DNA of 64,000 bases from Nissolia schottii. Its lineage: Eukaryota > Streptophyta > Magnoliopsida > Fabales > Fabaceae. The notes beneath the pieces are model-generated. The model was not told where the DNA came from. It worked only from the letters and a program-made list of their open reading frames with translations, and ran no database searches. The translations under genes were made by a program, and so were the position numbers. Where the stretch lies: contig QANU01064415.1 of the NCBI GenBank assembly GCA_003254905.1, positions 189,478 through 253,477 of the forward strand, given 5' to 3'. Positions 51,113 to 63,254 of this stretch are shown piece by piece. The number at the start of each line of letters is the position of its first letter. The stretch's first letter is position 1.

Positions 51113-51889
51113 TTAGATCTGTTAGTAATGTTTGTGTACATGTGTTATTAAAGTTTGTTCATTTATAGTGATAATGTTTGTACAGGAACATGTAGGTACA
51201 AATTCTGTCGAGGTAGTGTCTCAGCAAGCGAATTTGATTGGCTCTCACCTCAATTTTATATCCCACATTCCCCAGGGGGATTTGTGCTATTGTTGAACTC
51301 ATTTAATGAAAGAAATTAGAACAAATTGATAAGGTTTTTTTAGTGGAATTTTGTTTGTACATGGTAATTTTTTTTTACTCAGAGGAATCAACACATCTGA
51401 ATGCACAAACTTTATATGACGAACAACACAAACTTTATGGGCACAGGTACACAAACTTTGTGTATATTGATGTACAATCATGATGTATTAATTCAAAAGA
51501 ATGAAAATAGAACAAAGATTATTTCATATAATCTTTATCTGTTATATGGCACAAACAAACATTAATTTTCATGGAATCTGTAAAACCAAACATAGAATTA
51601 AAAGAAGAGCATTCAAATTGGTGCACAAACTTTATACGGCCGAATGCACAAACTTTGTTCAATAAAATGCACAAACATTAATTCAACAGAAGATATAACT
51701 TTTATAACATTAAAATCAATTTGTTGAACACAAGTTATTACATGTACAGAAAATATATACGACAACATTCTTACAAAACAATTGATTACAAAATTGTTTT
51801 TTACAAAATCTTTTCCCCCCACCCCCTAACCCCTCCGACGCTTTTCCCCCTATTTTTTCCTTCCCCAAGGAGCTCTGTCGTGCTCACAT

Positions 51890-52793
51890 CCATATACGGG
51901 ATTGACTAGAGCCTTCCCTTTCGTTGCTGCCTGGGGGAAGCTTTGTATGGGGCGGATACCTCTTCGACCTCTGAGCTGGACGACTCCTCAGCTGCTAGGA
52001 CCCTTGCAGGCTCATTGGGCATTCGAACGAGCTTTTCTCGCAAACAATTTTGTGTTGACAGCATTGATGTTAACAGCGTATCCTTCCGCATCTTTGCGAG
52101 CTATTTCTGCATTAAAAAAATAGAATGCAGATTAATCATTAGATCTTGTACAAGTGTTTTGAAAAATAGATAGTTATGGTACTTACATTGCCCTACTCCA
52201 GCATTGTCTTCTCGTTCGAAAACACAGTAGAGGGGTCCCACATCTCCATCCACTTGATTACGAATAGTCCGCAATCATACTTGTAGACACAAATTAGAAT
52301 CAGAATCAAGTATAAAGATCAGTTAAGGAACATTTCTAGAATGCAAGTACAACTATGAGTTTTGTTTGATAGATACACCTTAGGTTGGCCCGACATGTCA
52401 ACGTACTCGATGGGAAATCGTTCCCGGACAGCTCAAACTTATCAACCGATCTGTGCATTAGTTCCTCGATGGCCATGGACTAATGAAAAAAATAAATAAA
52501 CAAATAAACATAAACATATGTATATAGATAAGAGTGCACAAACATTATATAGCAGAATGCACAAACTTTACATTGAGGGTAAACACACCTATTTATTCTA
52601 AACATAACAAACAATGTTTTACTAAGAGCAAAAAGGAGTTGGGAAAGAGCACATTACCACATATCAATCGATATAGTCCCTTTCCCCGTGGACTTGTTGT
52701 ATGTCGCGAGTCAAGGACGAAAACCCTTCGCCTTATCACGTCAAGGGCATACAACCACCAATGTTCATTGTGCACTGTTGGCACAAAAATCTG
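51890..52793 (-). pseudogene. Ulp1-like (C48) cysteine protease relic
   Basis: Minus-strand exons carry the hallmark residues of SUMO-protease-like peptidases. 52793-52658 has NEHWWLYALD with the catalytic His and VFVLDSRH with the Asp. About 52480-52383 has ERFPIEYVDMSGQPK. 52279-52187 has YDCGLFVIKWMEMWD with the catalytic Cys. About 52098-51906 follows with ARKDAEGYAVNIN and a Ser/Glu-rich tail. GT/AG borders join these exons in order. A stop follows TMLE at the end of the third segment, and the 5' exons are not evident, so it is probably broken. Such genes are known as cargo in plant MULEs and CACTAs. It converges on the FAR1 transposase. Confidence 0.72.
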
Positions 52794-52980
52794 CACAAGT
52801 AAACAAAGAATATCAGCATATTATACCCAAAAGCAACAATTAAGACAATATAACTATAATGCATACTCATTTTCGGCCTTCAAGAGAGTACTGCTAGAAG
52901 AATAGAGCCTCATCCTCGTATCCGGAAATCAATGGGGGAGTACTTGTTGTCCTTCATGAACGGGGAGAGGTTGTAACAAC

Positions 52981-55254
52981 TTAGAAAAGTTTTTTTTTTA
53001 TTTTTCGATTTAGAAATTTTATTTTTGACAACTTAAAATAAGTTGCACTTCTTCTAACAATCATAACAAGTTAATATTGAAACTTGATCAATTAAACGAT
53101 TTTTGTTGACAAAGTGGCTAACATCAATATTTATGCACACTCTAATTGTATAAATGTCCGAATTCATTAATACACTGATCAACAATTATTCAAGCTTATC
53201 ATTACTATTGATAATTATATATCAATCAAATAATTATCAATATGAACCTTTTTATAAACTAATTGACAAATGACAATGAATGATGGAGTATAGAAAAAAG
53301 TTTCTTGAAATGATTGAAAAAAATATAAAAGGAAAATGGCGACCGGCGCTTACGAAATTGAAAAAGGGCGGTTGGAATGAAGGAAGGAAGGGGAACACAA
53401 ATAAGGAAGCGCGCATATAAATTAAAATATGAAGTAGCAGCATTTTTACTCTCATCCATCCATTTTTATTTGTTATTTCATTAGATTTAAGAAAGCATTA
53501 CATTTTTTCTTTCAATTATATCTCTATGTAATTTAATAGAAGTATTTAATATTATGATATGAGAAAAGAGAGATCGATGAAGAGATCAAAGAGAAATTAT
53601 TTAAAATTAATTTAACTTATACAATATAAACTTAATACTAATTAAATACTTTTTTAATATGTATATATTTGACAAAAGTGACAATAAAAATGAATGAATA
53701 AAATATATAACAGTAAGAATAAAGCCTAATATTTATCGGGTTGTTAAATAAATGATAAGAAATTTGATTTCTCATAAAGATAAAAACAAGTTTGATTTTT
53801 AAAAAGAGTACTTATTAAAAGAAAAATAACATTTACCATTTTATCCCTCTAAATTGCAAGAAATGTCTCTTGAAATTTTGTGAATAGACCAAATAGTCTA
53901 ATATCATTACAGAATCTAAGGATTTTCCACTAGTTACAATACATGTGCATGTACTCTTCCGAAGGTACGTATATTTCCTTATAAACTCTAAAGAAAGTAG
54001 AACAAGTCACACGATTGAGTTACCAAATAAAATCATTTTCAATTTTAACATTACATCTATGGATGGCCGCTTATTTATTTATTTATTCATAAACAAATTA
54101 ACATCGTTTTCATCATTACCACAATCTAAATCTCACTGTACATCTAATTAACTAAATCTATATAGTTTTAGTGACTTCATCAACAAAAACACTTCCGTCC
54201 ATATATTCGGAGTTAAACATATAGTTTAGTGCAATTCAATAACAAACAAACAAGCAAACGTGTAAGTTATACGGGTCCCTAAGAAAAATTAGACCGAGAC
54301 ACTAAATTGGCCACTAAAAATAAATATAGGGCTATCCATTTTTGGCCAGCTTATTATATTGTTATATATCTTTAATTCTTTGTTATTGTAAGACTATTGA
54401 TCTTGAATTATCAAGAAAATAAATGGATTAGTTATGGATATGTGATTATTGACATTCTTCAACCAAAAAATAATAATTACACTTAAATATTATAAATAAA
54501 AAAATATTTCAAAACCTTAACAATAAAAAATGCACCTTTAAAACGAATCACAGCAAATAAAATAGAATAGAAGGCGCGGTTATCATGACATTAATTGGTT
54601 TTGACACAAAACCGTTGCAGAAAACTAATTATTTGTCGTAGGTCGCTTAAATGCAAGTGCTTTTGAATTATGTTCGCTCTAAACGATGGAGAAGTGTCAA
54701 ATGGGTCAATCACGTTTTCTAGCTAAGGATTCTTCGTAAGATTAGTAGCTCTACTAAAAAAATGCCGAAAAATAAATTTCACATGTGAATTGTAAATTAT
54801 GAGAACGAGATCCACTTGCTTTCTTATTAAGTACTTTGTCCTAATTAAAGTCCTAATGCATTGAAATTTTAAATGATAAAAAACTTGAAAAATATTTGGA
54901 GACCTAACTCATCAACTTACTTATTAATTTACTCATTTTTATCAATGATATTTAACATTTTTCTTTTTTATTTTATCTTTAAAAGTGTCAAATATCATTC
55001 ATAAAAGTAAATATGTTAATGAGTTAAGTCTTTCAAATATTACTCAAGAAACTAATTTGAGCCACTACATAAACTAATTAACTATGGTACTAGGTCAGAC
55101 TTAATAAAGAATTAACATAAAAAATGTTCGAGAAACTTAACTTATTAACTTATCTTCTTATATACTTTTTAAATGACGTTTGATGTTTTCTTCTTATTCA
55201 TAGAAATGGATAAAAAGATAAGTAAGTTGATAAGTTAAATATTAAAAACATTCC

Positions 55255-55285
<31 letters not shown>

Positions 55286-55295
55286 TTGTAACAAA
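52981..55295. other. AT-rich intergenic region
   Basis: No gene recognised. (TA)n lies at 55255-55281, directly outside the MULE-PMD element 2 left end. Minus-strand frames near 53252-53459 are Phe-rich low-complexity sequence. Confidence 0.5.
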
Positions 55296-55445
55296 GCAAT
55301 AATATGAGCATGAGTATTTGAGTTTTTTTACTCTTTTATCCTCAATAGAGGGACTAATTACCAAAATACTCCCGTTTCAAAACATATTACTTAACTACCA
55401 TCGTTTGAGCTGAGGTAGACTCCGCGGACCGCGTGGACGGCCACG

Positions 55446-55630
55446 TCAGATTCGCCAACACTGTAGGCGAATCTGGGTTAAATTCGTCAACACTATAGGC
55501 GAATTTGTACTAAATTCGCCAACGCAGTAGGCGAATTCTTTGCAAATAAAAAGCGCGCTTTTGCACTAAATTCGTCAACGCGGTAGGCGAATTCAACGTG
55601 AATTCGCCAACACGGTTGGCGAATTCCAAC
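55446..55630. repeat. Five tandem hairpin modules in the left TIR
   Basis: Each module is a 24-26 bp near-palindrome such as ATTCGCCAACACTGTAGGCG with flanking AAT/ATT: first half GATTCGCCAAC or AATTCGTCAAC, second half TAGGCGAATT or TTGGCGAATTC. Spacers between modules are about 5-25 bp. They could form cruciforms or serve as repeated transposase-binding sites. Confidence 0.8.
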
Positions 55631-56251
55631 CCCCGTAGCCTATATGTTTATCTTTCCCTCCCCATTCCACACCACTCCCTCTCATTTTGCTAAATTTCAC
55701 TTATCTCTCTAGAATTCTAGAGCTCTTGCTCTGGCATCCTTGTTGATCACCTGTCCCGGCTGCCCTCAACGCCGATTTGTACATCAGTCCTGTAAGTTTT
55801 AATTTACAAAACATTATTAGTTCTATTAGTTTAATTAATAATTTTTTGAAATTAAGTATGTAAATGTCTACTTGATTAGTTTGCTGAGAAATTTATAGTA
55901 GATTACTAATAATGTTTAGTTAATAATGTTTACTTGTTTACTTGATTTATTAATTGCAGAGTTCAATTAATAATGATTACTTGATTAGTTCAATTATAAT
56001 AGATTATTGTATAGAGTAATATAATATTGTATGTTGTTTGTGTTAGTGACAATTGATGATACATTGGTGCAGACTGTAATATAATTTGTATGTTGTTGCT
56101 GTTGTATAAATTGTTGCTGTTGTATGTATAGGTTATTGTTGTTGTGGTATGTCCAGATTGTTGTTGTTGTATGTTGTATGGATTTAGGGTTTAGATAGAT
56201 TGCTGCTATATGTATGTTTGATGGGTAATTTGTTGTAAACAGAATTACAAA

Positions 56252-57620
56252 ATGGGAAAACCTCTTGTTGTGTTTGTTCATTCCAATGAGAAAATGTACG
56301 AAGGTCCACGTGGGTTGATGTATGATGGGCCTATACCAAAGTCTATGATCATTAAGAGAGGCATGCGTATAGAAGATTTAAAGAGGAAAGTATGTTTAAA
56401 ATTAAGGTTGGAACAGAATCAAGTTGTATCAAGAATGGTTTATCGGCTAATGCAAGGGTCGGGTGCGGAGGCAAAATATTATGGTTGTGACATGGTTGAT
56501 GATGATGACATTGACTGCATGATAGATGTGTTTGAATCTGGTCCAGATGAGTTTATGGATCTTTTTGTCGAAGTAGAGACAAGGGAAGGAGAGAGTAGTC
56601 ATGTGCATATTGAGAGTGGTCCTTCAAATCCTATTTGGAAACAGCCGTCAATGAGGTGTTTTGCCCCCATGTTTGAAGAAGTAATCCCATCCCAAAACCC
56701 TACCACCTTTCATCCCCACTTACAACTTCACCGAATATGAGAGAATTGTTGTCTGACACAAGTGAGGATGAAGAGTTGTTACCTACTGCTGCGGATGATC
56801 ATGATGATGTTATAAGTATGGGTTCGGAAGATGAGATTGACGCATATGTTGATGTGCATCAAGTTTGGCTGATTCACTTGTTTTCTACTCCTGACCCTTC
56901 AATTGGCGTGTACGCTAGCAATGTTCATGCAGCTAGTGTTACTCCTGAAAATGTGTTTAGGCCTCCTTGTCCTCAGTTTTCAGAGATTAATTGGGAAGCT
57001 TTTGCTGCATCGTCTGATAGCTTCGGCCCTGTTGAGTATGATGCATGGAATGCACAAGGAGAACTATTTGTTGGATTGCAATTTCCAACAAAGGATGTAG
57101 TCAAATCAGCTTTAAATCATTATTCTATCAAAAGATATCGAGATTATAAGATTGATCACTCTGATACATAGAGACTGACCACTAAGTCTTCTCAATTTGG
57201 GACTTCTTGCAATTGGAAGGTCAGGGCAATTAACAGTAAGAGATGTAATCAGTGGAAGATCTCTCAGTACAGTGGGCTGTATACTTATGTAAATATTGGT
57301 ATGACACAAGATCATAAGAAGCTGATGTATGTGTTGGTCCAGAAGTATATACAAGGCTTGGTTAGAAAAAGGCATGATGTTGAGATATGCACGATACTTT
57401 AGAGGATCAAGAATATAATTGGTTACAATTTTTCCTATCGGAAGGCTTGGTTGGCTAAACAACGAGCATGCACTGAGATATTTGGTGGTTGGGAGGAATC
57501 ATATAAGAGGTTGCCTAGATGGTTAGAGGCCATGAAACATTTTATGCCAGACACTGTGGTGTTGTTGGAAATCGATGACCATGTGGTGCACTCCCCAGTA
57601 GGCATGTGGAACGTGTGAGT
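56252..57620 (+). pseudogene. MuDR-type transposase, N-terminal half
   Basis: Starts MGKPLVVFVHSNEK with a PB1-like N-terminal domain (56252-56740; RMRIEDLKRKVCLKL-type segment, MIDVFESGPDEF). An acidic linker follows in a second frame (56737-57171), then the Mutator DNA-binding region (GLQFPTKDVVKSALNHYSIK, ...), and a block with SYRKAWLAKQRACTEIFGGW and EESYKRLPRWLEAMKHF (57430-57550). The frame is interrupted by several stops and frame changes. Homology stops near MPDTVVLLE at about 57570, just before the DDE catalytic domain would begin, and the sequence passes straight into the opposite-strand PMD. Confidence 0.75.
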
Positions 57621-57928
57621 CTCGGGACGCCACCTCTCCACCAGCGCGGTGATCAATGTGTGGTCGACGTCGACGATGCAATAATCCATGCGAACCACCC
57701 CATTAAACCCCCTATTGCTAGATATGGAATGATGCACTCTGGGGGGTCTCTGTGTTTCTCCTCATGCATTGTCACATACACTCTCCTAACTCGTAAGACC
57801 CTATCACGAGCCCCGCTCCAAATATGTTGGGACACATGACATGGTTGTAGCTTAAGAACAGATGCGTCCTCTGGACCTGGTGTGATGTGATGAGCCATCC
57901 TATACGCTGTAATATACAACAAATACAT
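57595..57928 (-). pseudogene. Plant mobile domain fragment
   Basis: The minus-strand frame reads CHVSQHIWSGARDRVLRVRR, PPECIIPYLAIGGLMGW and, after a frame change, DHTLITALVERWRPETHTFH MPTGEC, a close match to the PMD consensus at the start of MAIN-like domains. Only the N-terminal part of the domain is present. It converges on the transposase fragment, mirroring the arrangement in element 1. Confidence 0.75.
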
Positions 57929-57957
57929 AAATATATTAATGAATAATCATTATCAAG

Positions 57958-58590
57958 TCTATTAGGATTTAGGGTTAGGATGTATTCGGGTTTAGGGTTT
58001 ACGGTTTTGGATTTTGGGTTTAGGGTGTCAAAGTCTAGAGTTTAGGCTTTACGGTTTAGGATGTACTAGGGTTTAGGGTTTAGGGCTTTAGGTTTATGGT
58101 TAGGGTTTTGGGTGTTGGGTGTTGGGTGTTGGGTTAGGGTTAGGGTTTGGGTGTTGGGTGTTGGGTTTAGGATTTAGGGTTTAGGGTTAGATTTTCGGTG
58201 TTGGATGTTCGGTTTATGGGTTGGGGTTTATGGTTTAGGGTTTTGGGTTAAGTTTTTGGGTTTTTGGGTTAGGGTTTTGGGTTTTGGTTTAGGGTTTTGG
58301 GTTTTGGTTGTTGGGTTTAGGGTATTGGATTTTGGATTTTGGATTTTGGATTTAGGGTTTAGGGTTTATGATCATGGTTTTGGGTTAGGGTTTAGAATTT
58401 AAAGTTTTGAGTTAGGGTTTTAGGGTTTAGGGCTAGGGTTTAGGATTTATAGTTTTTTGCTTGGGGTTTAGGGTTTAGGATATTGGGTTTTTATTTGGGT
58501 TTAGGGTTTTGTTAGGGTTAGGGGTTTAGGTGTTAGGTTTTTGGGTTAGGGTTTGGGTCCAGGGTGTATTAGAGTTTAGGGTTTACAACA
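57958..58590 (+). repeat. Degenerate telomere-like (TTTAGGG) repeat tract
   Basis: About 630 bp made largely of GGGTTTAGGG, GGTTAGGGTTTTGGG and TGTTGGGTGTTGGG variants of the plant telomeric unit, internal to a MULE. All units run in the same orientation. A long open frame here (58205-58402) is a by-product of the repeat and is not a gene. Confidence 0.9.
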
Positions 58591-58614
58591 CGTTATACAT
58601 CAACAATCGATTAT

Positions 58615-58948
58615 GGCTGTCAAACGGGCCGGGCCAGCCCGTTTTATGGCCCGCCCCATTTAGGCCTGCGGACCTAAATGGGCCAGACCAAAAATATGCC
58701 TATTTTTAAGGTCCGGCTCTTTTATGGTTGGTCCGCGGGCCTAAACAGGCCGCCCCCGCCAACCCGTTTATTTTTTTAAAAAAAAAATTAAAAAATTCAA
58801 AAAAATTTAAAAAATTCAAAAAAAGTATTTAAAAAATTAAAAAAAAATCACGGGCCGATCCAATTTTTTTAAATTTTCGCAGGCCTATTTTTTGCATGTA
58901 AAGTCCGTCCATTTAACCAGATAAACGGGCCAGACTCATTTTGACAGC
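58615..58948. mobile_element. MITE with GCTGTCAAA termini nested in MULE element 2
   Basis: Left end GGCTGTCAAACGGGCC; the right end, as reverse complement, reads GCTGTCAAAATGAGTCTGGC, then CCCGTTTA on both sides. The core is A-rich with repeated GGGCC words. A related, more diverged copy sits at about 63291-63550. hAT-like or unclassified; no coding capacity. Confidence 0.6.
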
Positions 58949-59698
58949 ACTACAATCCACACATACAATCTATTTGATAACAAGAATTTATCTATTCCCT
59001 AAATCTATACAACATAGTACAACAACAATCTGTACATATCACATCAATAGCAACTTAACACATAACAACAACAATCTATACAACAGCAAAAACATACAAA
59101 TTATATTACACTATGCACCAATATATCATAAATTGTCACTAACACATATAACATACAATGCACAAACAGTTCTATGTTATAATCTACTATAAATTTCTTA
59201 GCAAACTAATCAAGTAGACATTTACATACTCAATTTCAAAAAATTATTAATTGAACTAATAGAACTAATAATGTTTCGTAAATTAAAACTTATAGGACTG
59301 ATGTACAAATCGGAGTTGAGGGCGGCCAGGACAGGTGGTCAGCAAGGATGCAAGAGCAGGAGCTTTGGAATTCTAGAGAGATAAAATTTTTAGAGAGATA
59401 AGTGAAATTTAGCAAAATGAGAGGAATAGTGTGGAATGGGGAGGGAAAGATAAACATATAGGCTACGGGGGTAGGAATTCGCCTACCCTGTTGGCGAATT
59501 TAGTGTAAATGCGTGTTTTTTATTTACAAAGAATTCGCCTACCGCGTTGGCGAATCTGACATGGTCGTCCACGCGGTCCGCGGAGTCCACGTCAGCTCAA
59601 ACGATGGTAGTTAAGTAATATGTTTTGAAATAGGGGTATTTTGATAATTAGTCCCTTTATTGAGGATAAAAGAGTAAAAAACTCTAAGTATTTATGCA

Positions 59699-62600
59699 TA
59701 TAACAGCTGGAGAGAGTACGTAGTGAAGGAGAAACAAGGGCAAAACACAGCCATAAAAATAACATATAGCCCCGCCTTGGATAGGCATGGTACATATAGT
59801 GGCCATTGCCCATTTTGGAGGGAGGACAAAAGGCATATTATTAATTATTAATATCATATTTGGTTTATAATCGTTATGTTATTGTTTTAGTTGGATTCTC
59901 AATTTAAAAAAGTGATAGATTAATATTTGATTGTTCTAAGTAGTTTCTGAAAATTCATAATATTACTTTAAGTAGTCCCTGAATAATATAACTTTTTTTT
60001 CTTGAGACATAGGACAAGGACTAATGAATCTAATGTTTGTAAAGTTTAAAGATTAACTTATCATTTTAATAAATTGAACGGCTAACTAGAACACACGTGT
60101 AAATATGGTATTAGCTTTATTATTAATTAGTTGGAAGACTTCTTTTTCTTTTTCTAATAGACTCACAAAACTTATTTCATCTTTAAACATACTTTCAATA
60201 AAAATTACTAAGTAGCAAAGATCCTTATATAAAAAGAACCTCTGTTCCATAAAAGTTAAGGAGAGGTGGGGTCGATATTTATAATGCGGGGTGGTGGGCC
60301 CGGCGGCTGTTGCTAGAGGGCAACCCAGCGGAGCAAGCAAAGAGACAATATATGTTATGTTATGCTATGTTTTGCTTTTTTCGTTTTTCTTTTCTGTGTA
60401 GGCACGCAGCAACACATGGTGTCATGATCATGCATGTGGTCCTCCACGCTCGTCCCCCAATTTCTTTCAATCATGGCATCTTGTCTTCAAAACAATTACT
60501 ACATATAATGCCTTTAACTCTAAAAAAACTAAAAAGAAATTAGAAGAATTGACCATTCTTTTGTCACATTTGGCGCGCGCTCTCATTTCCCTATTTTGGA
60601 ATCGCCTCGTCATGTGCCCTAATTTGTTTGTCATACGTCTTATATTAACTTTTAAATGTATCTGTAATGTGAAATAAATAAATAATACGCAACGGAAGGA
60701 ATAAGAAAAAGGGCTAATATTGTGAGCATTAATTATCAAACACAAAGATTCTTAGCAACGTGCCCCCATTTACATGGCAGTAAAACTCGATGAACTAATT
60801 AACAACTTTACATAAATAAATATATTGATGAATGGATACAGCCATATTTCCCAACACGATTCATTGAGAAAATATTGCAAGCGATGATGTCATCAAATCA
60901 AATGTGGTTCTTATTTTATCACTGACGACGATTACAAACTTAAATGTAAAGTACTCATTTAGTCAGTCCTGAGTGAGTAAATGATGGATACCCAAGGGAA
61001 TCAGACGTTGTTCCAAGTTTTTGTTATTCTTTCTTGTTTTTTTATTTCATTATTATTCCAAAACAAAAATAAATGGGAATTGAAAGCTGAGAATACTCGA
61101 AAATGGACATGTAATATTACTATCATTTTTCATCTTTCAAAATTTACTCTACGTACTGAATCATAACTTGAGTTATTTCACTTTTTTTTTAGGAAAGAAA
61201 AATCAATTAGTGCTAAGCATCCAATCATGCGCGATGTGTATATGTATTTGTAATTTGTAATTTGTAATTTGTAATTTATATGCATATATAGTAATTACGT
61301 ATATTTTTTTATAAAAAAAAATGTATTCCAAACACTTACATATGCCAAACTTCTAGAATGTATAGCAGTATTTTTTTCTCCTAATAATTAGTTGAAAGAC
61401 GTCAAAAGCATTGGCCCCATATCAACTTTAACGTACACTTTGCATACACGGACACACACATATATTGAATATTATGATGTTAAATATGAAAGAAGAACTG
61501 ACCCCTAATCCAGTAATAATGTTTTTTAATGAAACGCAGAGCTGGCCTACTATGTTCGATGATATTCCTCTCATGCACGATCGATCCATCCTACTAATTA
61601 AGATTCAATTCAAAATTCAAATTGCACCAATTAAAGTTGCCAACCTTTTTATCCGTTTTAAATCAAAAGGGGACCGTAGCGTATTTGCGCTCCACCGTTC
61701 CATGTCATCATCCTAAAGTAAACTAAAAACTATACTACGTGAATTTTATATCTAACTAATTTAAATCTCCGCTGGTATCAAATTAAGATGACAATTAACT
61801 TGATTTTAAATATTTTTTAGATTTTTATTAGTTTATTTTCTAATTAAAAAACTAATGATCACATGTCAATTTTTTTATAATTAAAAAATAAATTAATGTA
61901 TTTATTTTTGTAAAGAAAGTCACATCATCAAAATATTTTTTTTTCAATTAGATGAAAAGAAAAAAAAAAAAGGAACCTTAATAATTAGAGACGCAAACAA
62001 TCACTCCGCCTGCCTACTTATTCTTTCCCTTGCCGCCGCCACCCCATCACGCTCTCTTCCAATAAAAACCATGTCAACAAAAAGAACAACCATGACGAAA
62101 TACGGTTCTCTAACTATAGATTTCTATAATTCTATTTGATTATCAGTGATTTTTATTTGTCCTCCTTATAATTTTAGTTAGTTTTCTCCTTTATTGAAAA
62201 CAAAAATTATTCTATTTGCATTATATTCAAGACCTTACTTTTTATTGAATAATTTGTCTTGTCCTATTAATTTATTTTTTAATTGAATGGTTGGTTGACA
62301 TGCATCGAAGACTTTGAAAATCTCTATAATGCTCGGCATACTGTGTATTCTTCCGTATATTCTATTGCTAGAGTTTACCCAACTTCACGCTCTCAGCATA
62401 CATGTATCTGACGTTAATGGAAATTGCAGGGTAGAGAGCGGAGCAGAGAGGCAGGGCAATTGTTTGAGTTTCTAATTAATTTTTTTTCTTTTTAAGCAGG
62501 GAAAAGTAAACATTTTAATAATTTGACTCTCGTCAAAAAATAAAAATAAACTATTTCTCTTAATAAATACAAAAAATTGATATAAATTCATTTTTTAATT

Positions 62601-63254
62601 AAAAATTAAGAACTAACAAAAATTTAAAGGAGTTTGAGATTAAATTAACCGTTAACATCAAATTAAACATAATATATAAAAAGAGTGCATCATTAAAACA
62701 TTATGGAGAAAAAAAATTGGTTGGGGAAGTAGTTGAAATATCTTACAAATAAAGTAGAGGTTGACTCATTTAGTCTGTTTATCAATTATGCAACGCAATG
62801 TCTTAGGTTAAATATTCTCGAAATTCTCTCATTATAAAGCAGGTGTTTTGTACAAATCTACGTAAGTATCTAACAATCCAAAGACATGCCTTCACTCTAA
62901 AATATGAACTCAAATTGTTACGAATGTTACATGTCTATTTTGAAGCAGTTATACTTTAATTTTTAATTTGTAACTTTGGAATATATATATATATATATAG
63001 ATGATAATGAATTTCTTATGTAAGAACATGAGAATGATTTTTTAACTATTATATTATATTTGTACGGTCAAGATTAAATATTAAAAAGGAAATATATCAT
63101 ATAAGGAATTAATAGGTTGAAATTAATTTAGATATATTTCTTTTTTAAGATTCAATCTTAATCATACAAATATAATTTAATTGTTAAAAATTCACTCTCA
63201 CGTTCTCATATAAGAAACTTAAACCCTAAACTTATTCTCACCTGAATCATCCTA
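59699..63254. other. AT-rich intergenic region
   Basis: No gene recognised. Minor features are TTATGTTATGCTATG words near 60355, a TTTGTAATTTGTAATTTG run at 61249-61278, and a (TA)n at 62979-62998. Open frames here have low-complexity composition without family resemblance. Confidence 0.5.

Larger units (their letters stand above)
47870..52980. mobile_element. FAR1-type MULE with convergent Ulp1-like protease gene
   Basis: The block holds a FAR1-type Mutator transposase relic on the plus strand (48538-51112) and a Ulp1/C48 cysteine-protease relic on the minus strand (about 52793-51890), tail to tail. Both flanks and the introns carry many copies of a GCACAAAC(A/T)TTAT-type word. Plant MULEs carrying Ulp1-like genes are known (Kaonashi-type). 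I could not define terminal inverted repeats or a target-site duplication, so outer limits are approximate. Confidence 0.6.
55296..59698. mobile_element. MULE-PMD element 2 with long TIRs (about 0.9 kb)
   Basis: The left arm (55296 to about 56225) and right arm (about 58950-59698) are inverted repeats. Shared blocks include CTCTTTTATCCTCAATA, TTACTTAACTACCATCGTTT, CTCCGCGGACCGCGTGGACG, CGTAGCCTATATGTTTATCT and GTAATATAATTTGTATGTT. The left arm has five AATTCGCC hairpin modules (55446-55630) and the right has two (59468-59560), which explains most of the length difference. Inside are a MuDR-type transposase N-terminal half (+), a convergent PMD fragment (-), telomere-like repeats and a nested MITE. 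No clear 9-bp target-site duplication could be read. Confidence 0.8.

Noticed and set aside
47870-52560. CRISPR-like spaced repeats (GCACAAAC words)
   Set aside because: Eukaryotic sequence, irregular spacing, short degenerate repeat in both orientations.
58205-58402. Gly/Phe/Leu-rich open frame
   Set aside because: Translation of the degenerate telomere-like repeat; not a gene.
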